A stretch of 64,000 bases of DNA, from the NCBI GenBank assembly GCA_012862575.1, contig BLSF01000013.1:186001-250000 (forward strand). Reading direction: 5' to 3'. Positions 40,501 to 50,422 of the stretch are shown here, one piece after another (the stretch's first letter is position 1; every line of letters begins with the position of its first letter). A program made the position numbers and the translations under genes. This DNA comes from Parietichytrium sp. I65-24A (lineage: Eukaryota; Sar; Bigyra; Thraustochytrida; Thraustochytriidae). The notes below the pieces were generated by a model. It made no database searches. It was not told where the DNA came from and saw only the letters and a program-made list of their open reading frames with translations.

Positions 40501-43500
40501 TCATTTCAACCAATCCGCGTTCAAAACGTCTTCTTTCTGAGTTTGTTTTTCCTCTTGAACGAGGTCCATGAGTTCTGACGAAGTTGCAGTCGAAGCTAGA
40601 AGCCTGTTGAATTTGCAGATAAGACGCTTTCTTGCAGGGGTCACCGCAGATTTAAAGTGCAGCAGAATTGCTTTACCGGCTGTAAAAGCCTCTTTCGCCT
40701 GCAAAAGGTCTCCAGAGTTAAGATAGGCTGCGCCAAGGCTCTTATACGCAAGGATAAGCTCATCAGAGTCTGCGCTGCTATCGTCCTTGAGAATGTTTAC
40801 GATGCGATTCCAAATTCTAATCACCATGGCGCTTTCGCCGGGCACCTGCGAGAGGCAATCGATTGCTTCGCGGTAGCACTGAATGGAAGGGAGTTTGCTG
40901 TCACTATTACGAAAGCAGTCTGCAGCCAGCTCGAAATTATGAGCCGCATCTTTAAAAGATTCCAAGTCTTTAAAGAGCTTGCCCATGGCTTTTGCAGTAA
41001 CGCATACAAGTTTGCCGTACTCTCCTTGCAAGACGCGAGCATTGTGAAGGACCACCACAAACTCTTCGCAAGCTTCCTCAGGTCGGTTCGCCTTTCGATG
41101 CAACTCCGCAAGAGCAAAGTGGGCTTCCGTAACCTCCAGTGAGTCATGGGTCCATATTGACTCAGCAAGGGCAAGATGCTGCTTAGAGAACTGGATCAAC
41201 TCCCTTCGGTATTCTCGAAGCAGTGCACTCGACGAGCCACCGCCAAATTCCTTCCGTTTCCTCGTTCTCAACATAGATATGGCCGCAAGTTCTGCACGCT
41301 CCCTCGATAGATTCTTTCGCTCCTTTGTCTCCGAGCTGGATTTGGACTCTGGCTCCGCAAGCATTTGCCTGACGATTGTTTGAATTGCAGCTTTCCCGCT
41401 TCTGGAGCACAAATATCGTTCTATCATTTCCGATAGCTTTTCCTCCGTAGCTCTCTCTTCAAGCGTGACCTGAAGCTCTCGAAGTTTTGACATGCACCAT
41501 GTTATACGAGTCAGAGATGCATGTGCCCCGTTGTGATCGGCAGCCATCATCTTGAGTTCAAACGCAGCTTCAAGATTTTCGCTAGCCATGGCGACAGTTG
41601 ATTTGCTGAGCCTTTTTTTACTGTTGCTGGCAAAGATCATGGCAGCCAAACCAAGGTTCATCTTGCACTCTGCTTCGAGATCATCCTGAGAGAAGTCTAC
41701 GGCGTGGTCCTTCAACAAGGTGAGAAACTCCTCCCAGGAAATTGTGTCGTGCTGTTTGAGCGAGGACACCAGAGTAGGAAAATGCTTGAATCGGGAAGGC
41801 ATGAATGAGTCGATGCTGAGGGCGTTTCCTAGTGAGCTGCAGTCACACATGTGATCAACACCTTTCAATGCTGAGATGACAGAGTCCTCCGTTCCGATAG
41901 ACACAGCTGTGGACGTGCGGCAGGTGACAAATATTGCGCGCAAAGTATTCAGTTCGCTCTCCGAGAACCAATCTTCCAGAGCTTGTCTCAGAAACTTTTC
42001 GAAGCCCTTTTCTCTGCGAAATGCATGTATCAAATCCTCCCAGGAGAACTCTGATTTGGTGCTCTTTTCAGAATTGTTGCTCAACGGAAAGCCATTCAAG
42101 TATCCATACAATTCATCTTCCGGCTCAGTAGCCTGGAGCGCTCTCCGGAACGCTTGGAATGGAAAGTCGCCATCGAGATAGCACTGCTCCAAGAGGGTAG
42201 TACACAGCGCTTGCGCTGAGACTTTCTTCTGTCCACACTTTATTTGAGCAGACGCAAAGCTACTGCGAAGCATGGAAAGGGTAGTCTCTGGATGCTCGTA
42301 ATCATCAACGAAACGAGGAATTGGTTCGCTATCTTTCGCTCCTCGTGGAGACTCATCTTGCTCTCGTATGGCTGAGATAAGGCTCAACACGCGCGTCGAA
42401 ATTTCCTTCGCTTCCTGTAAGTTGCCGCCAAGGGCTTGGAATCTCAAGAGCCTTAAGAATTCCTGCACAACAAATCCCGTTGGGAGTTTGTTTTGTCGCC
42501 TGTCTAAAACGGCTTTCTTCAACGTTGGAGCGGTCTTTGCGGACTCGTGGTCAAGCAAGAGCTGCTCTACATAGCTCACAAATTTTGCTTGCGCGTCCAC
42601 CAACTTTGGTGAGAATCCGTTCGGAAGCCCAGTGCACATGGCCTCCAGTCTACATTGGAATTCAAGACGTTCAATTCGAATTTGCTCTCGTTGAACGTCG
42701 CCCTCAAGTTTGGCTCTGAGGAGCTCTTCGTCCTCGCTTGATTCACTGTGGGAGGCCAATTGTTTTGAGCCTTGGGAGCCCTTGCGTTTACCTTTAACCA
42801 CAAAATTCCGAACCAAAACGTTGTTCTTGTGGTGCAAAGGGACTTGCTTCCGAGGGTAATCGTTGCAAGTTTGGGCAGCGTAGCCGAGATATTTAACGAT
42901 GGCATTGGTTTTCGTGGCGCTTATCAGGCGCTTCTCTTCCTCCGAAAGCGTTTTGCTTTGAAGCAAACCTTTCGTAGTTTGTAGTATACCGGTGAAATTA
43001 TTTTGCTTTCCCTTTTTCCCATGTGGAACGACTTTGTGATTTTCCACCTTTGAGATTCCTTTGGAGGGGTGCTTGACCACAACTTGCTTGACATATCCTG
43101 CGCTGGTGTAAGAGTGCCGCACGAACGCGCCGTTTCGAAGCACATCTTGCTCTTCGCGCTCGGCTTGAGCACGCGCTTCGGCTCGTCTCTCCTTTTCCTT
43201 CTCCCCAAGCGTGTACCCGGCAACAAACGGACCATGTTTGGCGACGTCGTGAAATGCTATCGTTTCGTCTGGCGAGGTACTCAAGGTGGTGGCCCCGTCT
43301 CCTGCTGGTGTGTCAACGCCTTCTCTAGTAAACCTTCCACGCGAATCAAAGTCCTGATCGATAAAACGCATGAATTGGACATAGTCTATGAACCCACCGC
43401 CTCTGGCACCACCGAAAGATGCCATTACCCTTTCCACATCCTCCTCGGGCATTTTGGGAACCCCAATGTGAATCAAGCCTTGACAAAACTCATCTCGAGA

Positions 43501-44463
43501 CAAGAGCCCATCCCTATCAGAGTCAAAATGGTCAAAGCTCTCGCGAACGTCGACACCGTGTTCCGCTGCGACGTGTATCCTTGACCTTATGGATTTGATT
43601 AATTGCGCCACCCTTTTTTCGCCGGCTGTACTCTCTGAGTCAACAAAAATCCCATCGATATCAACTTTTGACTCTAGAGCACTTGTGCACGAAGTCTCTG
43701 ACGAATGACTTGAAGCGAGACTCGGCATTTCGTTCGCGAATGATGGGCTCAGACCATCGATTTGCAGCTTTACGGTGTGCCCTCCGTCCGTGGAAAAGGG
43801 GAATTCCTGAATCGCACCCACCTTCTCTTCTCCTATGTATGATTTTGATTCGAGGCACTGTGATTGCGTATCGGATAGTTGGGAGCTGGACGACGTCAGT
43901 GTTGGGTCGATAATAGACAAAAAAGTGACATAATTCACCATCTCCGGTGAATCTTGCTGCTTGCCTTCTGGCAAGCCTCTCGCGGTCCTCTGCTGCGGCT
44001 GAAGAAATCTTCGCTCCAGCGCTGCCATCTGCTCTTCATCCAGATTCAAGTTCAGGGTAGTGATTGCCTCCTCAAAATTTACTTGAGGAACAAGACCTTC
44101 ATAATACACATCCTTTGACTGGAGCTGAGCTTTCAATCGCTCAAATTCCTTTGGGTCGTGAACTCTCTCTTGCACGACATGCAGAAGAGCAAGCTCGAGG
44201 TGACTCTGTCGGAAATATAGGACGGCTTTTGATAAGAGCTTGACCCTCTCACGTCTGCAAGTGGGTGCCTTTTCTCGGTTCAATACCTGCACAAGCTGAC
44301 TTGCGACTGAAGCTCTTTGCCGGCTTGATTTTGTCGCAATCTTGAGCTTTTTCAGGGCCAACATACCATCCTCCACTGATACAGGAAACTTATTGCAACT
44401 CTCCTTCAGCGCCGCCATGCAAGTCTCGGGGTGCTCCCAGCATGCTATCCGCAGCTCCTCCAT
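40501..44463 (-). CDS. Large EF-hand and TPR-repeat protein, function unknown
   Basis: 1,320 aa, single exon. One canonical EF-hand loop, DSDRDGLLSRDE at residues 314-325, is followed by a degenerate second loop (FGGARGGGFIDYVQF). An earlier degenerate EF-like pair lies at about 125-190. The middle (about 430-1,090) is helical and highly charged without a domain I can name. Residues about 1,100-1,290 hold four or so TPR motifs (HFALAELHRKANRPEEACEE, AAHNFELAADCFRN, AYLNSGDLLQAKEAFTAGKA). This suggests a Ca2+-responsive scaffold. It is divergent from the STK16-like kinase (933 bp apart). TPRs in flagellar or trafficking proteins fit, but no localisation signal is visible; no ortholog recognised. 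Confidence 0.8.
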   Translation of the reverse strand: MEELRIACWEHPETCMAALKESCNKFPVSVEDGMLALKKLKIATKSSRQRASVASQLVQVLNREKAPTCRRERVKLLSKAVLYFRQSHLELALLHVVQERVHDPKEFERLKAQLQSKDVYYEGLVPQVNFEEAITTLNLNLDEEQMAALERRFLQPQQRTARGLPEGKQQDSPEMVNYVTFLSIIDPTLTSSSSQLSDTQSQCLESKSYIGEEKVGAIQEFPFSTDGGHTVKLQIDGLSPSFANEMPSLASSHSSETSCTSALESKVDIDGIFVDSESTAGEKRVAQLIKSIRSRIHVAAEHGVDVRESFDHFDSDRDGLLSRDEFCQGLIHIGVPKMPEEDVERVMASFGGARGGGFIDYVQFMRFIDQDFDSRGRFTREGVDTPAGDGATTLSTSPDETIAFHDVAKHGPFVAGYTLGEKEKERRAEARAQAEREEQDVLRNGAFVRHSYTSAGYVKQVVVKHPSKGISKVENHKVVPHGKKGKQNNFTGILQTTKGLLQSKTLSEEEKRLISATKTNAIVKYLGYAAQTCNDYPRKQVPLHHKNNVLVRNFVVKGKRKGSQGSKQLASHSESSEDEELLRAKLEGDVQREQIRIERLEFQCRLEAMCTGLPNGFSPKLVDAQAKFVSYVEQLLLDHESAKTAPTLKKAVLDRRQNKLPTGFVVQEFLRLLRFQALGGNLQEAKEISTRVLSLISAIREQDESPRGAKDSEPIPRFVDDYEHPETTLSMLRSSFASAQIKCGQKKVSAQALCTTLLEQCYLDGDFPFQAFRRALQATEPEDELYGYLNGFPLSNNSEKSTKSEFSWEDLIHAFRREKGFEKFLRQALEDWFSESELNTLRAIFVTCRTSTAVSIGTEDSVISALKGVDHMCDCSSLGNALSIDSFMPSRFKHFPTLVSSLKQHDTISWEEFLTLLKDHAVDFSQDDLEAECKMNLGLAAMIFASNSKKRLSKSTVAMASENLEAAFELKMMAADHNGAHASLTRITWCMSKLRELQVTLEERATEEKLSEMIERYLCSRSGKAAIQTIVRQMLAEPESKSSSETKERKNLSRERAELAAISMLRTRKRKEFGGGSSSALLREYRRELIQFSKQHLALAESIWTHDSLEVTEAHFALAELHRKANRPEEACEEFVVVLHNARVLQGEYGKLVCVTAKAMGKLFKDLESFKDAAHNFELAADCFRNSDSKLPSIQCYREAIDCLSQVPGESAMVIRIWNRIVNILKDDSSADSDELILAYKSLGAAYLNSGDLLQAKEAFTAGKAILLHFKSAVTPARKRLICKFNRLLASTATSSELMDLVQEEKQTQKEDVLNADWLK

Positions 44464-45396
44464 CCTCAGCCAGCGCTCTGCAACCCTTTTTTCCTCTTGC
44501 TCGGGTAAAATCCGCCGAGTATGCCCACGTCGCCTACCCTCCGACCGTCACCACTCGACCTTTGGTCACCCGTGGCCAACCAGCTCCTCCGCGCAAGTCT
44601 GAACTGGGCGTTTTATGCGCTTTGTAAATCCAGGCAATTGGCTTTGGTAGTCGACTTGCTCGCTCGTCAGTTGAACAGCCCAAGGGCGAAGGCCGTTCTC
44701 TCTCCACCTTTCACACCTGAGACTTGACATCAGAATTCAGAATTCAGAATTCACAACAAAGAGGTTGCAGCTTTTATGAGTGGGTCGCCTCATAGCGTCC
44801 TAGTCACAATGTGTGTCTTCCACAATGGCTTGTCCCTTGAGGATGAATATAGATACATAAATGATATATATACATAGATATATCGATGAACGCGGGGGGT
44901 TGAAGAGGTTGAAGGAATGCATGCACCAACTAGAAATATGCATGTATGCATGTGCATGAATTCATGGAAACGTGAAACTCGCGTTCGATTCCATTCCACA
45001 CGCGCTTGCTCTTGCTCTTGCTCTTGTTCGTGGTGACTCATGGTTCATGCACGAGTGGATGTGGATGGACTTGTACAAAAAGAAAAAGGGCCGTTGAGTT
45101 TCGGTTCTTATTATTATTCCTTGTTCATTCATTGCGGAGAACAACCGAGCCTAATGATGTTCTTGAGAGCTCGAGGCACGAGATCGTTGTTCCTTATAAT
45201 TACGATCGACGAGAATCTATAGATGTAAGGGTGATCGTACTACAAGGTATCCATCCAACACTTTGACGTCAAAGTGTCCGCGGTGAGGACGGTGTAAAGT
45301 TCTCTCACTCACTCAAAGTCGCGTAAGCTGCATTCCAAACATAGATACGTATATGTTACTTGGATTCGGGAGGGCTTCACGCTGGACCTTGAAAGT
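44464..45396. promoter_or_regulatory. Divergent spacer EF-hand/TPR / STK16-like
   Basis: Holds CAGAATTCAGAATTCAGAAT at 44731-44750 (listed separately), an AT-rich stretch with TATATATACATAGATATATC near 44863-44883, and (CTTGCT)n near 45003-45027. No coding frame is convincing. Confidence 0.45.
44731..44753. repeat. CAGAATT tandem, also dispersed in other spacers
   Basis: Three copies of AGAATTC in 23 bp. A two-copy version lies at 62015-62032, and related words occur at 21364-21380 and, on the other strand, at about 47311-47325. All are in noncoding spacers. Confidence 0.8.
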
Positions 45397-46962
45397 ATGG
45401 CGACGGTAGCTGTCCTGTATACCTTCGCGAGCGAGTTGCGAGAGTACGCACTGCAGAGAGAGGAGAAAGGTGCCTCGGGGAAGAGCTCTGATCAGGTGAG
45501 GGCGAATGCGTACTCAATGCGGCTAAAGGATGAGGAGATGTTCAAAGACCTTCGAAACAAGAGCAAATATTATGTACAGGGAGAGGTGATCATGAACAAG
45601 TTTGTGTTTGACAGTGCAGAGGACTGGAGGTTTTTTGTACTTCAGGACGTTCCCAAGTCTAAGGGTTTCATGTGGCTTCTGCTTGAAAAAGATGAGCAAA
45701 TTGCCGTTGAGGATAACCTTATTCAGATGCAGGTAGTCGGAAAGGACGAGTTCCCCGTGCTAGCACATGATCCAGAAGAGGTCTGGTGGCAGTCCAAGAC
45801 CGTGGACGCAGAGCAGGGAGCGGATAGAAGCGCCTCAGGCGCTCGTAGTGGTGGCCAGCATCACAGAGCGTCGAGCGCTGGTGGCACTGTCCCAAATGTG
45901 GCAAACCTTGGAATAAGTAGTAAAGCTGTCCAAGACAAACTTCAGAAGACCTCCCAGGAAGTCGCCGCTGGTCTCAGCGGATTTGCCAAATGGGCGAAGA
46001 AAGGCCTCGCGGCTGCGACGGACGCAATGTCTATGACAGAGACCCTAAAACTCCAAAACCGAACCGTGACCATACGGAAGAAGATCGCCGAGGGAGGCTT
46101 TAGCGAGGTATACATGGTGAAGTGCAATAATTCCGGGGAAGACTTTGCCCTCAAACGGTGCTTGGCACACTCTAGAGAGGACTTGACCGCGCTGAAGCAA
46201 GAGATTGATCTGCACCACCGCGCAAAGAGCGAGTATGTCATGAAGCTAATAGATCACGCTGATGAGCAGAGTAATCGTGTGCGTGGGGCTAGGGATATCT
46301 TGATGCTCTTCCCTCTGTATAACGACGGGTCGCTCTTCGATCAGATGGAAGCTGCAGTTAAAGAGAATCGGTCCTGGCCATACCCAGAAGCTGCCGCAAT
46401 TTACTTTTCTATCGGCTTGTTGAATGGCCTGAGCGCTGTGCATGAAGCCGGCTTCGCCCACAGGGATATCAAACCTCACAACGTGCTATTAGCCCTGAAC
46501 AAAACTCTGCCGAACGGGGTGCAGCTTCCTCAGGACTATAAAGCCATCACTCCGGTCTTGATTGACTTGGGTTCAGCCGCTCCGCGGAAAATACATATTA
46601 CTTCACGAAAGGAGGCTCTCCTTGCAGCTGATGAGGCAAGCGTCAAATGCTCGGCTGCCTTTCGTGCGCCCGAGCTCTTCGATATTCCGAGCGTACCATA
46701 TACTTTGACAGAGAAGGTGGACATCTGGAGTGTTGGAACAACGATTTACTCGATGACATACGGCAAGTGCTACAGCCCATTTGAGCATCCGACCTACGGC
46801 TTGCAAACCTTGGCGATTCGGCAGGCCAAGGTCAGCTTCCCAGATAGTTCACAGTACTCTGACTCTTTCAAGAAAATATTGCAAAAGATGCTCGCCAAAG
46901 AGCCGGAAGATAGGCCGTCGATTCAACAGCTAATCGGGGCATTTGAAAAGATCTCGTCTTAA
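45397..46962 (+). CDS. STK16-like (NAK family) Ser/Thr protein kinase
   Basis: 521 aa, single exon, ATG 45397. Residues 1-160 hold an uncharacterised domain (YYVQGEVIMNKFVFDSAEDW) not part of human STK16 (305 aa). Residues about 160-205 have an amphipathic helix (LSGFAKWAKKGLAAATDAM). The kinase domain runs about 210-520: Gly-loop EGGFSEVY, Lys253 in FALK, catalytic HRD 355-357 in FAHRDIKPHNVLL, and DLG (390-392) in place of DFG, the form also seen in STK16. The STK16-specific run of a Ser-Arg-x-Ala motif before FRAPELF is present. All catalytic residues are intact, so it should be active. STK16 kinases act at the Golgi and in trafficking. Confidence 0.85.
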   Translation: MATVAVLYTFASELREYALQREEKGASGKSSDQVRANAYSMRLKDEEMFKDLRNKSKYYVQGEVIMNKFVFDSAEDWRFFVLQDVPKSKGFMWLLLEKDEQIAVEDNLIQMQVVGKDEFPVLAHDPEEVWWQSKTVDAEQGADRSASGARSGGQHHRASSAGGTVPNVANLGISSKAVQDKLQKTSQEVAAGLSGFAKWAKKGLAAATDAMSMTETLKLQNRTVTIRKKIAEGGFSEVYMVKCNNSGEDFALKRCLAHSREDLTALKQEIDLHHRAKSEYVMKLIDHADEQSNRVRGARDILMLFPLYNDGSLFDQMEAAVKENRSWPYPEAAAIYFSIGLLNGLSAVHEAGFAHRDIKPHNVLLALNKTLPNGVQLPQDYKAITPVLIDLGSAAPRKIHITSRKEALLAADEASVKCSAAFRAPELFDIPSVPYTLTEKVDIWSVGTTIYSMTYGKCYSPFEHPTYGLQTLAIRQAKVSFPDSSQYSDSFKKILQKMLAKEPEDRPSIQQLIGAFEKISS

Positions 46963-47789
46963 AAAACTCGCTCCTTGTCTGTTCGTTCTCTGGGTACAGT
47001 TTTGGAGATTAAAGGTTCGTGCCTCTTTTCCAGTACAGTACACAACGTAAATACCCATTCCTTTTGAAAAACCGCTGTGAACTCGAACGCAGCCTTTTTT
47101 TCCTTTTCTTTTCTGTGAAAGAAAACGTTTAACTTGGTGCTTGCATTCATTTCGGGACAACACACTTCGGTCTGCTAGTGCACGAGAAGCAAGCACTAGG
47201 CTAGAGCACGTCCTCGGGTCTCTACGCTGCCTTACTCTGAGTTACACATTGTACGATAAAGGATTAGAATTTAGACTTTAGAAGATTCGTTTTGAGCGAG
47301 GGAAGATACATCTGAATCTGAATTCTGAACTCTGGAATGTGCGTTTTTCGCAGCATTTGGCGATTACAAAAACCGCAACAATAGCTTGAAGCTGACCGCC
47401 AGTGAGACGGTGAAGCCGGCCATAGTATTTTTCGGTCGGTCGGTTTCTTGGCCGTCAAAACTCAGAATCAGAACTCTTGCAGTCAGCCGGGCGAGGTCAA
47501 AAATTTAAGAATGGCAGAGTGTCGAAAACAGCTTTGAATCCGACTTTGAAGGGCCTACTTGGGACGCACAGGTTGTCAACTTGCACAAACTGTATTGGCA
47601 GTCGAGCGAGTCGGAGACGCCTCCCCTGGGAGAGGGGCCAAAGGAGCCTTGGTCGCCAGAACAGCGCGACATTGAGCGCCCGAGACGTGAGGAGAAGGGA
47701 GCCCTGGTCGCCAGAACTGGGAGACATTGAGCGCACGAGACGTGGGGTCACTCGCGCTGGTTGGACTTTGAGCATGCGGCTAAGGAAAA
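46963..47789. other. Spacer STK16-like / SPX gene, with 55-bp imperfect duplication
   Basis: Both genes run rightwards. TCTGAATCTGAATTCTGAA lies near 47311-47329. A 55-bp imperfect tandem duplication (47643-47752) ends 37 bp before the SPX ATG. No separate gene. Confidence 0.5.
47643..47752. repeat. 55-bp imperfect tandem duplication in SPX leader
   Basis: 47643-47697 and 47698-47752 share GGAGCC, TGGTCGCCAGAAC, GACATTGAGCGC and CGAGACGTG with about six mismatches in the first 50 bases. It is an older duplication than the 166-bp one at 20028. The two copies lie in the likely 5' UTR. Confidence 0.85.
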
Positions 47790-49106
47790 ATGAAGTTTGG
47801 GAAGCGTTTGATGGAAGACCTGATGGAACCGGGCTGGGAGCAGTATTACATCGAGTACTACACTTTGAAAAAGCTGATTGTCGAGATAGTGGACGCTCAG
47901 AGTGTGGGCCGAGACAAGGAAGCAGGGCTGGTCAAGGCATTTTTCAGCAGACTGAGCAGAAATCTGCAATGTTCACAGAAGTTTGCGAACGGAATACTCG
48001 TGGCTGCCAAAGCAAGACTGCCACACATAGAGGAGAGCGTTGGGTCTTTGCGGCACATTAGTATGGAGACGCACATGGAGGCCGAGGGAATCCTGGACGA
48101 GTTTGTAGACTGGAGCGAGAGCGTTCAAGCCCTCGTCAAGTTTTGTGTCACAAATCGAACGGGGCTGCGGAAAATTGTGAAGAAGTTAGCGAAAAACTCC
48201 ACCATATACATTGACGAAGAGGAGGTCGTCAAGTTTGACGCCTTCGCTGAAACGAGAAATGAAGCTGACGAGTTAGTGCGTCGCTCTAAAGACCTGGAAC
48301 TTCAACTAAATATGGCGTGTACGGAGTATTCGGTGCACGTTCGTGTGAAGAGAAGCTCAAGATCCATGGAAACCGAACGGCTAAAACTCAGGCGGGTGGA
48401 AAATTTTGAACGAGAAATCGTAAGAGCCTTTCGCATTTTCTTGCCAAATCTATACTTTGAGTTCCATCCTCTGCGTCTCCTGTTGGCAAGCTGGTGTGGG
48501 TTTGCATTGTGTGGCGCAGCGACTGTTTTTGCGAGTGATTCCCCTTTTGTAAATTTGCTCCTACTCGATTTGCGAACTCCACTGCTCGGCAGTTCCACTG
48601 TCTTGCTTTGGCTTTGTATGCTTGCGCAACATAATGTCGTCCTCGCAAAGCTTCAATACGTTCATCTCGGAACAAGCAGATGGACACATAGAGGGTCAAT
48701 CTTCTGTGGCTCCATGTTTCTCCTCCTAAGCAACCATTTGTTGGAGCCTGAACCGCGCGGCCACCACGGAGGCTTGAGCAGCTCGAATGTGGCTACTTTC
48801 GGATGGATTCATATTCTACTAGAGTCTCGGACTCATTTGCGCTGTGATTTATGTAACGTTTGGTTGAAAGCTGGATACATTGTCTCTTCCTGCCTGTTCA
48901 CGTTGGCCTCTCTGCATAGGATGGTGGATCCCAGGCTCATGAGCATCCCAGGATGGCTGCCTGCTCTTGACATGTGGCACATACACGGATGCTTCTTGCT
49001 GTACACAAGTCTGTATTTCACAAACTTTCGGCAGATTATTGTTGAAGCCCAGATACGGCCCAAGCCGGCTAGAATCGCCAGTCATTCCCTTTTCTATGTA
49101 AAATGA
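47790..49106 (+). CDS. SPX-domain multi-pass membrane protein
   Basis: 438 aa. Residues 1-170 form an SPX domain: start MKFGKRLMEDLMEPGWEQYY with YYTLKKLI, and a basic cluster KIVKKLAKN late in the domain, as in inositol-pyrophosphate-binding SPX proteins. Five or so hydrophobic segments follow: LLLASWCGFALCGAATVFA, LLGSSTVLLWLCMLAQHNVV, SIFCGSMFLLLSNHLL, WLKAGYIVSSCLFTLASLH, and MWHIHGCFLLYTSLYFTN. SPX domains sense phosphate status; members fused to membrane domains move or regulate phosphate (XPR1/SYG1, VTC, PHO87-like). The membrane part here is shorter than the EXS domain of XPR1 and I do not recognise its family. It could be a divergent EXS relative or a new SPX membrane type. Confidence 0.82.
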   Translation: MKFGKRLMEDLMEPGWEQYYIEYYTLKKLIVEIVDAQSVGRDKEAGLVKAFFSRLSRNLQCSQKFANGILVAAKARLPHIEESVGSLRHISMETHMEAEGILDEFVDWSESVQALVKFCVTNRTGLRKIVKKLAKNSTIYIDEEEVVKFDAFAETRNEADELVRRSKDLELQLNMACTEYSVHVRVKRSSRSMETERLKLRRVENFEREIVRAFRIFLPNLYFEFHPLRLLLASWCGFALCGAATVFASDSPFVNLLLLDLRTPLLGSSTVLLWLCMLAQHNVVLAKLQYVHLGTSRWTHRGSIFCGSMFLLLSNHLLEPEPRGHHGGLSSSNVATFGWIHILLESRTHLRCDLCNVWLKAGYIVSSCLFTLASLHRMVDPRLMSIPGWLPALDMWHIHGCFLLYTSLYFTNFRQIIVEAQIRPKPARIASHSLFYVK

Positions 49107-49402
49107 TTGATGTCATCTGTGAACTCGATAGTTTCACTTCTTCTTCTTCTTCTTCTGGTTTCAATTGAACAACAAAGTCAAGCGGTGTCGCTCAGTCAAC
49201 AGCGTGTAGCAAGCAACAACACTCTCCTTCACCCACACACACTCGAGACAAAAGTGTATCTTGGCCCTGACAGCATTTAGCCGAGCATTCGTACGAAAGG
49301 GTGACAGAAAAAGAAACTACGATGCTTGCGTTACTGCCAAGAGATATGTTAACTGTAAGTACGGTGACAAAATGAGCACGACAAAGCCGGGATTACTATT
49401 AT
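49107..49402. other. Convergent 3' spacer
   Basis: 296 bp between SPX and DNAJC25-like 3' ends, with (TTC)n near 49138-49158. No gene. Confidence 0.5.
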
Positions 49403-50422
49403 CTAACTCTGTTTTTCAGACTTTTTCCAACGCATGTACTGCTTGAAGCGTTCTGGATACTTTTCACGAAACAGATTTTCTTGAAATCGCTGATAGTTCT
49501 CGCGATGCCAGCATTCCATTTCAATAAGCTGTTCAAATTCCTGCTCGTTGAGCTCGTCGCGTAGGGCTGCTTCAGAGCGACCGATGGAAGTTTCGAGAAG
49601 GTAGATCTTTTCTCCCCGATCCAGCGGAAGCTTTTTAATGGAGTGGCGATAGTACCAGTTGAGGTGGAAAAAGAGCCACTTCGGCAGGGAATAGGGTAAT
49701 TTGAGGATCTTGACGAAGAGAAGATCCTGAATTTGCGGATATCTGTACCCACCTTCGACTTCCACTGTCTGGATCAGCTCATCTCCAACTTCTTTTTCGA
49801 GAACGGCAAGTCTGGCTTGATCTACTTGCAACTCTTTCTTCTGGTCTTTCCTGTTCTTTGCCTTGGACGCCTTCGTGGCAGTAGATTGAGTCGCACTTTG
49901 TCGCTTTTCTTCGTCCAGTCTCTCTTTCGCTTGTTTTCGCACCTCTTGGATGAATTTTGGATTGTACTTGCGCAAGTTGTTCTTGCCGCTGCGGTACATC
50001 AAGACTTGCAGCACCCACTGTAGTGCTGACAAACCGGCCACAATGGACGGAAGAACAACCTTCAGATCTGCTCGCGGAGCGTATACCCTTGTGAAGTATC
50101 TGTAGGAGTTTCCGAGCACTTCCTCGGGGTGGTCTCTGGCATAATGATATTCCTCGCGCGTGCTGTCGTCAACAAGCACCTCATATGCCCGCGCCACCTT
50201 GGCAAACCTGTCCGCGGCGGCTGGGTCATTTCGATTCCTATCAGGGTGAAGCTCTCTACTGAGCTTCCTGTAGGCGTTCTTGATGTCGGCTTTGCTCGGG
50301 GACTCGTACCTGTCCAGCCCGAGCAACGAGTAGCACTCGTCCGGTTCGCAGTACATCTGTGCCACCGACGACTGCACGAGGCACGTCACCGCGACGCCCA
50401 GCCACAACGCCCACGACCTCAT
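49403..50422 (-). CDS. DNAJC25: DNAJC25-like J-domain membrane protein
   Basis: 339 aa from ATG 50422 (human DNAJC25 is 360); an in-frame TTG further upstream is rejected. Residues 1-21 are a signal peptide or signal anchor (MRSWALWLGVAVTCLVQSSV). The J domain (about 30-95) has CYSLLGLDRY and the HPD motif in ELHPDRNRND, which stimulates Hsp70. REEYHYARDHPEEVLGNSYR and APRADLKVVLPSI match the DNAJC25 linker; the latter begins a TM segment (VVLPSIVAGLSALQWVLQVLMY). GGYRYPQIQDLLFVKILKLP and the final WHRENYQRFQ ... RWKKSE also follow DNAJC25. The J domain probably faces the ER lumen. It is divergent from the PH-LIM gene. Confidence 0.93.
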   Translation of the reverse strand: MRSWALWLGVAVTCLVQSSVAQMYCEPDECYSLLGLDRYESPSKADIKNAYRKLSRELHPDRNRNDPAAADRFAKVARAYEVLVDDSTREEYHYARDHPEEVLGNSYRYFTRVYAPRADLKVVLPSIVAGLSALQWVLQVLMYRSGKNNLRKYNPKFIQEVRKQAKERLDEEKRQSATQSTATKASKAKNRKDQKKELQVDQARLAVLEKEVGDELIQTVEVEGGYRYPQIQDLLFVKILKLPYSLPKWLFFHLNWYYRHSIKKLPLDRGEKIYLLETSIGRSEAALRDELNEQEFEQLIEMECWHRENYQRFQENLFREKYPERFKQYMRWKKSEKQS

